From: Candidatus Hydrothermarchaeota archaeon
GTDB lineage: Archaea > Hydrothermarchaeota > Hydrothermarchaeia > Hydrothermarchaeales > BMS3B
Length of the DNA stretch: 7,189 nt
Direction: 5' to 3'
NCBI GenBank assembly: GCA_015521945.1
Contig: WANG01000052.1
Location: forward strand, 1 to 7,189
Within the stretch, counting starts at the first letter, position 1. Each line of letters starts with the position of its first letter. Below are positions 1 through 4,988 of the stretch, piece after piece. The translations under genes were made by a program, and so were the position numbers. The notes beneath the pieces were generated by a model that worked only from the letters and a program-made list of their open reading frames with translations, was not told the origin of the DNA and searched no databases.

Positions 1-1
1 C

Positions 2-400
2 GCTGGAGGCGGAGGCGCCGCCTACACCCCCGAGGCGGTGCTGCTGGCCAACTCCATAGACCTTGCCCTTGCGGGCGACTTGGTGGAGTACCTCAGGGAG
101 CTCGGGATACGCCTATATGTGGTCAACGCCACCAACTTCAGCGTCTACTCCAATAAGCGCTACGTAATCATCCTGGGCGGGCATGAGGCTTATGAGGGAG
201 TTGGCGAGATAGTCGCCAACCTAACAGCGCCAGAGGAGAGGGAGCGCATCCTTGCGGGGCGGGCGAAGCTGGAGAAGGTCTCGGCCTTCGCACCCGGGCA
301 GAGGGTGTTCATCCTCGCCGGGAAGGACAGGTACGAGACCGCCAACGCCTGGAGAGAGAACTACGTGGACATCGCCGAGATTATAAGGTACGGGCGGTAG
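2..400 (+). CDS. 3' part of a probable cell-surface (S-layer-related) protein
   Basis: An open frame runs in from the left edge and stops with TAG at 398-400, so only the last 132 residues are present and the true start is outside the window. The first visible residues are a glycine/alanine-rich linker (AGGGGAAYTPEAV). A compact alpha/beta segment follows, with hydrophobic strands (IRLYVVNAT, YVIILGG) and the pattern ILGGxxAYEGVGEIV, then FAPGQRVFILAGKDRYETANAW. I recognise this pattern only loosely, from C-terminal domains of archaeal S-layer-like or secreted proteins in which ILGGxxAxEGVGEIV and GQxVxxLAGxDRxxT recur. A surface location is therefore an inference from family memory; no signal peptide or membrane segment is visible in the part seen. 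It ends 54 bases before the guide RNA block and looks functionally unrelated to it. The GTG at 38 is not taken as a start because the frame is open and protein-like upstream of it. Confidence 0.6.
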   Translation, partial: AGGGGAAYTPEAVLLANSIDLALAGDLVEYLRELGIRLYVVNATNFSVYSNKRYVIILGGHEAYEGVGEIVANLTAPEERERILAGRAKLEKVSAFAPGQRVFILAGKDRYETANAWRENYVDIAEIIRYGR

Positions 401-425
401 CCGTGCCATGGGTGCAGTTACTTTT
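387..425 (+). terminator. Stop-codon hairpin and T-rich tract at the end of the surface-protein gene
   Basis: GGTACGG (387-393) pairs with CCGTGCC (401-407), seven pairs with one G-U. The stop codon TAG lies inside the 7-base loop. A T-rich stretch (TTACTTTT, 418-425) follows about ten bases later. Archaeal termination mainly needs the T-tract, so the hairpin may act in 3'-end protection instead. The T-rich stretch could equally be the weak TATA-like element of the guide RNA downstream. Confidence 0.4.
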
Positions 426-453
426 GCATCGTTATTCTGTGCTGGTTTAAATA
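418..453 (+). promoter_or_regulatory. Possible promoter region of the H/ACA RNA
   Basis: Two AT-rich elements precede the guide RNA: TTACTTTT at 418-425 and a better TATA-like TTTAAATA at 446-453. TTTAAATA abuts the first base of the lower stem of hairpin 1. If it were the TATA box, transcription would begin near 477 and cut off the 5' half of hairpin 1. The weaker element at 418-425 would give a start near 449, just before the hairpin, so it fits the RNA structure better. Processing from a longer transcript is a third possibility. The assignment is uncertain. Confidence 0.35.
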
Positions 454-524
454 GCCGCCGGTACGAAGACCGGCTGAGCAGGCACAGAGCCAGCGATGAG
501 CGCCGGGGCAAGCCGGCGGTGACA
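454..524 (+). ncRNA. H/ACA hairpin 1, canonical, with kink-turn
   Basis: Lower stem: 455-461 pairs perfectly with 513-519, plus a G-U at 454/520. Pocket: left strand 462-469 (TACGAAGA), right strand 507-512 (GGCAAG). Upper stem: 470-474 with 502-506, bulged C501, then U475-G500. Kink-turn: G476-A499 and A477-G498 as tandem sheared pairs, with bulge GAT 495-497. The apical stem is 478-483 with 489-494, with one A-A mismatch and an ACAGA loop. ACA is at 522-524, 15 bases after the upper stem. The predicted target form is 5'-CUUGCC-UN-UCUUCGUA-3', allowing G-U pairs. Confidence 0.82.
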
Positions 525-666
525 CGGCGTGCCCGGGCTCCTCCCCGAACCTGCGCCAGCTGCGGATGTGGGCGAGGGCAACAACACGCCGAACACCCTG
601 CTCGTCAGCAGAAGCCCGCCTCCGAGAGGGTCCCCGGGTGAGCCCAGGCGCAAGCCAGCGATGAGC
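488..666 (+). repeat. 14-base direct repeat marking the shared kink-turn arms
   Basis: AGCCAGCGATGAGC occurs exactly at 488-501 and 653-666. Just upstream of each copy are the similar stretches TGAGC (475-479 and 639-643) and AGGC (480-483 and 646-649). In both copies GGC and GCC close a small loop (ACAGA in one, GCAA in the other) and GATGA supplies the bulged strand of the kink-turn. The repeat is best explained by common RNA structure or duplication of a guide hairpin, not by a mobile element. Confidence 0.75.
525..595 (+). ncRNA. H/ACA hairpin 2, with degenerate kink-turn
   Basis: Lower stem: CGGCGTG (525-531) pairs perfectly with CACGCCG (585-591). Pocket: left 532-539 (CCCGGGCT), right 578-584 (GCAACAA). 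Upper stem: 540-543 with 574-577, bulged C573, then 544-546 with 570-572. The kink-turn position reads GA (547-548) opposite GATGT (565-569), so one sheared G-A pair would become G-U, and the apical stem is irregular. ACA is at 593-595, 15 bases after the upper stem. The predicted target form is 5'-UUGUUGC-UN-AGCCCGGG-3'. It is less regular at the top than units 1 and 3. Confidence 0.7.
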
Positions 667-691
667 CACGGGTGTTAGAGAGCGGGGGACA
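619..691 (+). ncRNA. H/ACA hairpin 3, with kink-turn and GNRA loop
   Basis: Lower stem: 619-624 with 683-688, one G-U. An alternative register is 615-619 with 682-686. Pocket: left 625-632 (AGAGGGTC), right 673-682. Upper stem: 633-636 with 669-672, bulged A668, 637-638 with 666-667, then U639-G665. Kink-turn: G640-A664 and A641-G663, with bulge GAT 660-662. The apical GGC/GCC stem (647-649, 654-656) is closed by a GCAA tetraloop. ACA is at 689-691, 16 bases after the upper stem. The predicted target form is 5'-UAACA-UN-GACCCUCU-3'. Confidence 0.77.
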
Positions 692-714
692 TGACGGGCG
701 CATTCTTCCGCAAC

Positions 715-722
715 CTTTATTC
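715..722 (+). promoter_or_regulatory. TATA-like box for the ketopantoate reductase gene
   Basis: CTTTATTC lies 24-32 bases upstream of the ATG at 747. That is the distance at which archaeal TATA boxes sit from the transcription start, so the mRNA would begin at or within a few bases of the ATG. No Shine-Dalgarno sequence precedes the ATG, consistent with a leaderless transcript. Confidence 0.55.
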
Positions 723-746
723 GGCTTCCCTGCACACCTACCCCTG

Positions 747-1712
747 ATGAGGGTGCTGGTGTTCGGTGCTGGAGCCCTGGGCTCGGTTATAGGCGGCTTC
801 CTCTCACGCCGGTGCAGTGTCACCCTCATAGGCAGGGAGCCCCACGTGCGGGCAATCTCACGGGAGGGTTTAAAGGTATGCGGAATCTGGGGCAGCCACC
901 GCTTCACCCGCCTGCGAGCCCTGAGCTCGGTGAGCGAAGCTGTTGACGAGCCCTTTGAGCTGGTAATTCTGACCACCAAAGCCTACGACACCGCGAAGGC
1001 CGTGGAGGAGTTCGCTCCCCTGGTAGGCGAGCACACGGCGGTTCTATCAATGCAGAACGGCATAGGCAACGAGGAGCTCATAGCAGAGCGCTTCGGCGCG
1101 GGCAGAACCCTGGGCGGCATGGCTATTTTCGGCGCCAAGCTGAGAAACCCCGGGGAGGTTGAGGTCACGGTTTACGCCAGCGAGTGCTTGGTGGGCGAGC
1201 TCACGGGCGGGATAAGCCAGAGAGCCCTGAGCATAGCCAGACTTTTCACCTCCTCCGGGATTCCCTGCAGGGCGAGCGGGAACATAGTGAGGGACAAGTG
1301 GCTGAAGGCTTTCTACAACATAGCCCTGAACCCCCTCTCCGCCATACTGGGCGTGCCCTACGGTGTGCTCGGTGAGCTTGAGGAGACGAGGGAGCTCATG
1401 CGGGAGATGCTGGCGGAGGCTTTTGAGGTCGCCAGGGGTGCGGGTGTGGAGCCCGGGATGAGCTCCCGGGAGTACTACGACCACCTTCTGCACAACCTGC
1501 TCCCTCCGACATCGGAGCACATAAGCTCCATGCTGCAGGACATGCAGCGGGGCAGGAGAACGGAGATTGACTACCTGAACGGGGCGATTGCGAGGCTGGG
1601 AGAGCGCCTGGGAATTCCAGCCCCGGTTAACGCCACCATCGCCAGGGTGGTCAGGGCAATGGAAAGAGCCAGCGCCCATGAGAGGCGCAGGTGCACCTCT
1701 CACACACGGTAG
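747..1712 (+). CDS. panE: 2-dehydropantoate 2-reductase (ketopantoate reductase)
   Basis: The product (321 residues) would reduce 2-dehydropantoate to pantoate with NAD(P)H in the cytoplasm, feeding coenzyme A synthesis. It opens with a Rossmann strand and GXGXXG loop (VLVFGAGALGS, residues 3-13). QNGIGNEE at 103-110 holds the conserved Asn104. KWLKAFYNIALNP, starting at 184, matches the family KLxxNxxxNP signature and places the catalytic lysine at K187 with N191 and N195. SMLQDMQRGRRTEID, starting at 261, carries S261 and the conserved E273. The spacings match E. coli PanE (K176, N180, N184, S244, E256). Length is normal for the family. I chose ATG 747 over the open frame back to 672, because the Rossmann fold begins directly at 747, a TATA-like box sits at the right distance, and 672-691 is part of the guide RNA. 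The broader ApbA/PanE family includes other 2-hydroxyacid-type reductases, so substrate is inferred. In archaea pantoate normally goes on to pantoate kinase and phosphopantothenate synthetase; neither is in the window. Confidence 0.88.
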   Translation: MRVLVFGAGALGSVIGGFLSRRCSVTLIGREPHVRAISREGLKVCGIWGSHRFTRLRALSSVSEAVDEPFELVILTTKAYDTAKAVEEFAPLVGEHTAVLSMQNGIGNEELIAERFGAGRTLGGMAIFGAKLRNPGEVEVTVYASECLVGELTGGISQRALSIARLFTSSGIPCRASGNIVRDKWLKAFYNIALNPLSAILGVPYGVLGELEETRELMREMLAEAFEVARGAGVEPGMSSREYYDHLLHNLLPPTSEHISSMLQDMQRGRRTEIDYLNGAIARLGERLGIPAPVNATIARVVRAMERASAHERRRCTSHTR

Positions 1713-1740
1713 TGCACCTCAGGGCACCTGCGATGTTTTT
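1686..1740 (+). terminator. Stop-codon hairpin plus T5 tract after panE
   Basis: CGCAGGTGC (1686-1694) pairs perfectly over nine bases with GCACCTGCG (1724-1732). The loop of 29 bases holds the panE stop codon (1710-1712). Three bases after the stem comes TTTTT (1736-1740). The 9-base direct repeat GTGCACCTC (1691-1699 and 1712-1720) lies inside the structure. The T-tract is the likely termination signal. TTTTTATCC here could also be read as a TATA-like box for a start near 1768, but the promoter at 1793 is better. Confidence 0.6.
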
Positions 1741-1790
1741 ATCCAAGGGAGGAGCTTAGCAGGCGGCACACCCTTAATCTCAGGACGTAA

Positions 1791-1833
1791 AGTTTTTATA
1801 TCAATAAATTTTAACATTCTCTGAGGTGGTAGC
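1791..1833 (+). promoter_or_regulatory. Promoter and ribosome binding site of the dsrMK-like operon
   Basis: A strikingly AT-rich stretch in a GC-rich window contains TTTTTATAT (1793-1801), preceded by purine-rich GTAAAG resembling a BRE. Transcription would start around 1823, which is where GAGGTGGT (1823-1830), a strong Shine-Dalgarno match, begins. The mRNA leader would then be only about ten bases. The binding site ends a few bases before ATG 1834 and fixes that start. A second AT-rich element (1804-1815) could shift the start slightly. Confidence 0.65.
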
Positions 1834-2571
1834 ATGGGAGTGCTGGCAAATTTTGTTGTGAATGTACTGCCTTACATAACCCTGGTGGTATTCGTTGTGG
1901 GGGTTGTGTACAGGATTGCGGTGTGGTGGAGCAGACCTTCCCCCGCGCCGATACCGGTGTTTCCAGGACAGCGCAGCGTTGGCGACGCGGTGGTGAGAGT
2001 GCTTGCGGACGTGCTCCTCTTCAGGTCGCTATTCAGGTTCAGCGGCAACAGGATACTCTGGCTCGGCTCGTGGCTTTTCCACATAAGCTTCGGGCTGATT
2101 CTGCTGAGGCATCTGCGCTACTTCCTGGGCGCCGAGGCTGTGCCCGGGTGGGTAAACGCCCTTCAGGGCATAGGTGTGGCAGCGGCGGTGGTGATAAGCG
2201 TACCCCTGCTGTACCTGCTGCTGCGCAGGATAGTGCATGCGGACATAAAGTGGATATCAACGCCCGCCGACTACTTCGTGCTCCTGCTGATACTCAGCGT
2301 TGTCCTCTCGGGGCTGTACGCCAAGTTCTTTGCCAAGCCCTTCGTGGTTGACGTGAAGTACGTCATAAGGAGCCTCATGGCCTTCCAGCCCGTGGACCTG
2401 GACAAGGTGTACCTGAGCACCTCGTTCTTGGTGCACTTCTTCTTGGTGCAGGTGCTGTTCATGTACATACCCTTCAGCAAGGTCATGCACTTCGGCGGGG
2501 TGTTCTTCTCGCCCACCAGAACCCACTACTTTGGAGGCGAGTCCCACACCAAGAGCCAGGAGGAGGTATGA
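1834..2571 (+). CDS. dsrM: Diheme cytochrome b subunit, NarI/DsrM (HmeC) type
   Basis: This is a 245-residue integral membrane protein with about five transmembrane segments (near 8-31, 76-98, 109-130, 142-162, 193-215). Likely heme-b ligands are H83 and H93 in the second helix and H201 and H219 in or just after the last. Their spacings of 10 and 18 equal those of the ligands in E. coli NarI (56/66 and 187/205), which strongly supports two b hemes. In DsrMKJOP and in Archaeoglobus Hme, this subunit exchanges electrons with the menaquinone pool and is paired with the DsrK/HmeD iron-sulfur protein, exactly the gene that follows here. The protein is shorter than typical bacterial DsrM. ATG 1834 follows GAGGTGGT at good spacing. 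The stop TGA (2569-2571) overlaps the next coding region's upstream ATG, so translation is coupled. The DsrM versus generic NarI-gamma name rests mostly on the neighbour. Confidence 0.82.
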   Translation: MGVLANFVVNVLPYITLVVFVVGVVYRIAVWWSRPSPAPIPVFPGQRSVGDAVVRVLADVLLFRSLFRFSGNRILWLGSWLFHISFGLILLRHLRYFLGAEAVPGWVNALQGIGVAAAVVISVPLLYLLLRRIVHADIKWISTPADYFVLLLILSVVLSGLYAKFFAKPFVVDVKYVIRSLMAFQPVDLDKVYLSTSFLVHFFLVQVLFMYIPFSKVMHFGGVFFSPTRTHYFGGESHTKSQEEV

Positions 2572-2573
2572 AG

Positions 2574-4337
2574 ATGGGCGAGCAGCTTGAGAAGATGTAT
2601 GATGTTGAGCTGAAGCCAGGAGCCGGTGAGGCTTACGTGTGCAACCTGACCAAGCCCGAGTTCGCCGAGGTCATGGCAACGGACATCCCCAAGGAGCCCC
2701 TGCCGGACCACGAGATGGTGCCCGTGGCGCTGCGAAAGCTTGACAGGATGCGCAAGGAGAGGAAGAGCGTCCAGCTCTACTTGGACATATGCGTGCGCTG
2801 CGGCGCCTGCATAAAGCAGTGCCACTACTTCATAGGCACGGGCGACCCCAAGAACACCCCCGTGGGGAGAGCCGAGCTTCTCAGGAAGGTGTACAGGGCG
2901 CACTTCACCATAAGCGGCAAGCTCTTCGGCTCCTTGGTGGGTGCCCAGAAGCTCACCCCTGAGATACTGAAGAACGAGTGGTACAAGTACTTCTACCAGT
3001 GCTCTGAGTGCAGAAGGTGCTCGGTGTTCTGCCCCTACGGCATTGACCAGGCGGAGATAACCATGGCGGGCAGGGAGGTGCTCAACAGCGTTGGGCTGGC
3101 TCCCAAGTACGTGACCCAGGTTATCTCCCAGGTGTACAAGCACGGCAACAACCTGGGAATCCCGGAGCCGGCGTTCAAGTACAACTGCCAGTTCTTGGAG
3201 GAGGAGATAAAGGAGACCACGGGTGTTGATGTCAAGATACCCGTGGACAAGGAGAAGGCTGACATCCTGTACCTCCCGCCGAGCGCGGACCTCTTCACCA
3301 ACACCGACACCATGATAGGCGTCGCCAAGGTGTTCCACGCCATAGGCGCGGACTGGACCATGAGCACCTACGCCAGCGAGGCTGCGAACTTCGGGCTCTT
3401 CTTCAGCTACGACGACATGAAGACCATAAACCTCAGGGTGGTGGAGACCGCCAAGAAGATAGGCGCCAAGCTGGTCATCTTCGGAGAGTGCGGGCACGCC
3501 TGGCGTGCAGCGAGGCAGTTCATGGAGGCGATGAACGGGCCCCTGCCCTTCAAGTTCATGAACATCCTTGAGTTCACCGCCGACCTGCTGCGCAAGGGCA
3601 AGCTGAAGAACATAGACAAGTCCAGGAACGACGACGTTGTGGTTACGCTGCACGACCCCTGCAACTACGCCAGGGCTGGGGACCTGGTTGAGGAGACCAG
3701 GTACGTTATCCAGCAGGTGTGCAACAACTTCCACGACATGGACCCGAGCGTTACAAAGGAGAGGACCTTCTGCTGCGGTGGCGGCGGCGGGCTGCTCACC
3801 GAGGAGCTCATGGAGCTCAGGATGAAGGGTGGTCTTCCGAGAGCAACGGCGGTCAAGGAGGTTGTGGAGGCTCACGGCGTGAATTACCTTGCCGCACCCT
3901 GCGCCATAGACAAGGCGCAGCTGCCCTTGGTGATGCAGCACTACAACATCCCCGTGCAGGTGGGCGGCATCCACGACCTGGTTGGCAAGGCGCTCATCCT
4001 GGAGGGTCAGGAGGAGTTTGAGGCGAAGAAGAAGGCAGAGGAGGAGGCTGCCAAGGCAGCGGCGGCTGCTGTGCCTGCGGTCTGCGGTCTCTGCGATGCC
4101 GAGTTTGCCACCATGGACGAGTGCTGCGAGCATGCTGAGAAGGACCACAAGATATCCAAGGAGCAGTGCGACATGGCGTGCGAGCCCAAGGAGGGTGCAG
4201 GTGCTGCTGCCGTGCCTGCGGTCTGCGGCTTATGCGATGCCGAGTTTGCCACCATGGACGAGTGCTGCGAGCATGCGGAGAAGGAGCACAAGATATCCAA
4301 AGAGCAGTGCGACATGGTGTGTGAGAGCAAGCAATGA
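2574..4337 (+). CDS. dsrK: DsrK/HmeD-like heterodisulfide-reductase-type Fe-S protein with duplicated C-terminal zinc finger
   Basis: The product (587 residues) is a cytoplasmic or membrane-attached HdrD-like subunit that would take electrons from the cytochrome b encoded just before it and act on a disulfide or thiol substrate. In sulfate reducers DsrK is linked to the DsrC trisulfide. Two [4Fe-4S] motifs are present: C73/C76/C79/C83 and C143/C146/C149/C153. A degenerate first CCG half follows (ANFGLF near 271, GECGHAWRAA near 304), then the second CCG motif: C363, C400-C401-G402, C443. The usual final CXXC cysteine is D446 (CAID). After residue 480 the family core ends. An Ala/Glu/Lys-rich linker leads to two near-identical 40-residue units with CX2CX12HX4H (C504/C507/H520/H525 and C551/C554/H567/H572), each followed by further cysteines. 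Such a tail is not something I know from DsrK. Start: AGGAGGT (2561-2567) abuts ATG 2568, so ATG 2574, six bases downstream and in frame, is preferred; starting at 2568 would add only Met-Lys. The stop overlaps the next gene by ATGA. Confidence 0.85.
   Translation: MGEQLEKMYDVELKPGAGEAYVCNLTKPEFAEVMATDIPKEPLPDHEMVPVALRKLDRMRKERKSVQLYLDICVRCGACIKQCHYFIGTGDPKNTPVGRAELLRKVYRAHFTISGKLFGSLVGAQKLTPEILKNEWYKYFYQCSECRRCSVFCPYGIDQAEITMAGREVLNSVGLAPKYVTQVISQVYKHGNNLGIPEPAFKYNCQFLEEEIKETTGVDVKIPVDKEKADILYLPPSADLFTNTDTMIGVAKVFHAIGADWTMSTYASEAANFGLFFSYDDMKTINLRVVETAKKIGAKLVIFGECGHAWRAARQFMEAMNGPLPFKFMNILEFTADLLRKGKLKNIDKSRNDDVVVTLHDPCNYARAGDLVEETRYVIQQVCNNFHDMDPSVTKERTFCCGGGGGLLTEELMELRMKGGLPRATAVKEVVEAHGVNYLAAPCAIDKAQLPLVMQHYNIPVQVGGIHDLVGKALILEGQEEFEAKKKAEEEAAKAAAAAVPAVCGLCDAEFATMDECCEHAEKDHKISKEQCDMACEPKEGAGAAAVPAVCGLCDAEFATMDECCEHAEKEHKISKEQCDMVCESKQ
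4071..4331 (+). repeat. Tandem duplication of the zinc-finger module inside dsrK
   Basis: Two 120-base units, 4071-4190 and 4212-4331, repeat with a period of 141 bases (47 codons). By eye they differ at about ten bases, and the 40-residue products differ at three positions (D/E, A/V, P/S). They are separated by a short Glu-Gly-Ala linker. The reading frame is kept, so both copies are translated. The high identity, including silent positions, suggests a recent duplication or ongoing gene conversion. Confidence 0.9.
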
Positions 4338-4690
4338 GGGAGATTAGCGAAGCCACCTGGCACCAGGAGGTAACCTGTTCAAGTATACCCGTGGCGGTGC
4401 ACTTCTACGCCCACTGGTCACCGGCCTCGGCGGAGATAGAGTGCCTGCTGGAGGAGTACGAGCAGCGGTTCAGAGGGAGGCTGAAGTTCGTGAAGATTGA
4501 CATAGACGCGAACCCTGGCATAAGGCTGGCGAACAGGATAATAGTGCCCCCCTCCTTCATAATCTTTTACAGGGGGGTGCCGGTGAACGGTGCACCCGGA
4601 CCGCAGCCGAGGTGGGTGTACGAGAACAGGATCCTGCGTGCCATAAGGCTTTATGAGAGAAGGCTCAAGTATCAGGAGGTAAGGATATGA
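4334..4690 (+). CDS. Thioredoxin-fold protein lacking the active-site cysteines
   Basis: This is a 118-residue cytoplasmic protein with the order of a thioredoxin. A strand PVAVHFYAHW (19-28) is followed by the active-site helix, then KFVKIDIDANPGIRLANRI (51-69), the cis-proline loop VPPS (71-74), and a strand FIIFYRGVPV. The position of the WCGPC signature reads WSPAS (28-32), so both redox cysteines are serine. The only cysteines are C15 and C37. It therefore cannot do ordinary dithiol exchange and more likely binds or scaffolds a partner, perhaps the DsrK-like protein or assembly of the heme lipoprotein. It has no signal peptide. Its ATG overlaps the dsrK stop (ATGA) and its stop overlaps the next start the same way, so it is made in fixed ratio with the redox complex. 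Fold assignment is by pattern recognition; a role in the complex is inferred from position only. Confidence 0.75.
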   Translation: MREISEATWHQEVTCSSIPVAVHFYAHWSPASAEIECLLEEYEQRFRGRLKFVKIDIDANPGIRLANRIIVPPSFIIFYRGVPVNGAPGPQPRWVYENRILRAIRLYERRLKYQEVRI

Positions 4691-4971
4691 GAGTTGTGGC
4701 TGTACTGGCGCTTCTTGCAGTTGCGGTACTGGTGCTGCTCGGCGGATGCGTGTCCCCGCCGGAGAAGCCCGTGAAGGACACCACGCTGAAGAAGCACCCG
4801 TACCCGGCAGGCGATATAGACATGAACGAGTGGAAGGCTGAGCACGGTGAGTACGTGGAGGAGAATGAGGAGACCGCCCTTCAGGCGTGCAAGAACTGCC
4901 ACCCCAAGCCCGAGAACTTCTGCAACAAGTGCCACGCCTACGTGGGAGGTGCCCCTGAAATAAGGTACTGA
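4687..4971 (+). CDS. Small diheme c-type cytochrome lipoprotein, DsrJ/HmeE-like
   Basis: This 94-residue exported protein begins with one charged residue and a hydrophobic stretch ending in a lipobox, LLGGC, so C21 would be lipid-anchored and the rest would face the outside of the membrane. Two heme-c attachment motifs lie close together: CKNCH (68-72) and CNKCH (79-83). H37 and H53 are possible distal ligands. DsrJ of DsrMKJOP usually binds three hemes c, so this protein is shorter and one heme poorer. Its place at the end of a DsrM-DsrK operon is the main reason to call it DsrJ/HmeE-like, since sequence similarity outside the heme motifs is not evident. It could pass electrons between the outside and the cytochrome b. 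AGGAGGT (4674-4680) sits six bases before ATG 4687. Heme attachment needs a cytochrome c maturation system that is not encoded here. Confidence 0.75.
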   Translation: MRVVAVLALLAVAVLVLLGGCVSPPEKPVKDTTLKKHPYPAGDIDMNEWKAEHGEYVEENEETALQACKNCHPKPENFCNKCHAYVGGAPEIRY

Positions 4972-4988
4972 CACCTCCCCCTCTTTTT
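4944..4988 (+). terminator. Stop-codon hairpin plus T5 tract at the end of the operon
   Basis: GGGAGGTG (4944-4951) pairs perfectly with CACCTCCC (4972-4979). The 20-base loop ends exactly with the stop codon TGA (4969-4971). Four bases later comes TTTTT (4984-4988) followed by ATATTT. The T-tract overlaps the stop codon of the convergent radical SAM gene. For the opposite strand no T-tract follows the hairpin, so the signal appears to serve the + strand operon. Confidence 0.65.

Larger units (their letters stand above)
454..691 (+). ncRNA. Three-hairpin archaeal H/ACA pseudouridylation guide RNA
   Basis: The gap between two protein genes folds into three successive units at 454-524, 525-595 and about 619-691. 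Each has a 6-8 bp lower stem, an internal loop of 8 bases on the left and 6-10 on the right, an upper stem with one bulged base, an apical kink-turn (clear in units 1 and 3, degenerate in 2), and a trinucleotide ACA directly after the lower stem. ACA lies 15, 15 and 16 bases beyond the upper stem, which matches the 14-16 base rule known for H/ACA guides. Such RNAs bind L7Ae at the kink-turn together with Cbf5, Nop10 and Gar1, and direct conversion of uridine to pseudouridine, mainly in rRNA. Multi-hairpin H/ACA RNAs are known from Archaeoglobus and Pyrococcus. A 14-base exact repeat (488-501 and 653-666) reflects the shared kink-turn arm. Units 2 and 3 are joined by a linker, 596-618, that contains a small 5-bp hairpin at 598-611. 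The fold was worked out by eye; no protein-like frame fits here. Confidence 0.82.

Noticed and set aside
488..666. CRISPR-like repeat
   Set aside because: There are only two 14-base copies, and both sit in equivalent kink-turn arms; no regular spacer pattern exists.
454..691. SRP RNA, RNase P RNA or box C/D RNA
   Set aside because: The SRP helix-8 GGAAG-type motif and the RNase P conserved blocks were not found. CTGA and GATGA occur, but in D-to-C order closing kink-turn hairpins, not as C/D' and C'/D boxes around guides.
408..735. Short open frames on both strands in the 401-746 gap
   Set aside because: Their products are Arg/Pro/Cys-rich without motifs, and the region is explained by the three H/ACA hairpins.
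672..746. N-terminal extension of ketopantoate reductase
   Set aside because: The Rossmann fold begins at 747, a TATA-like box sits about 25 bases before it, and part of the extension would overlap the guide RNA.
2526..4148. Long open frame on the minus strand across the dsrK-like gene
   Set aside because: It mirrors a clearly recognisable Fe-S protein. Its product is a Leu/Val/His-rich composition artefact typical of the antisense of a GC-rich gene, with no recognisable motif.
4071..4331. Mobile element or assembly-derived repeat
   Set aside because: The repeat stays in frame, encodes an intact domain twice and has no inverted ends. It is kept as a gene-internal duplication, although an assembly error is not fully excluded.
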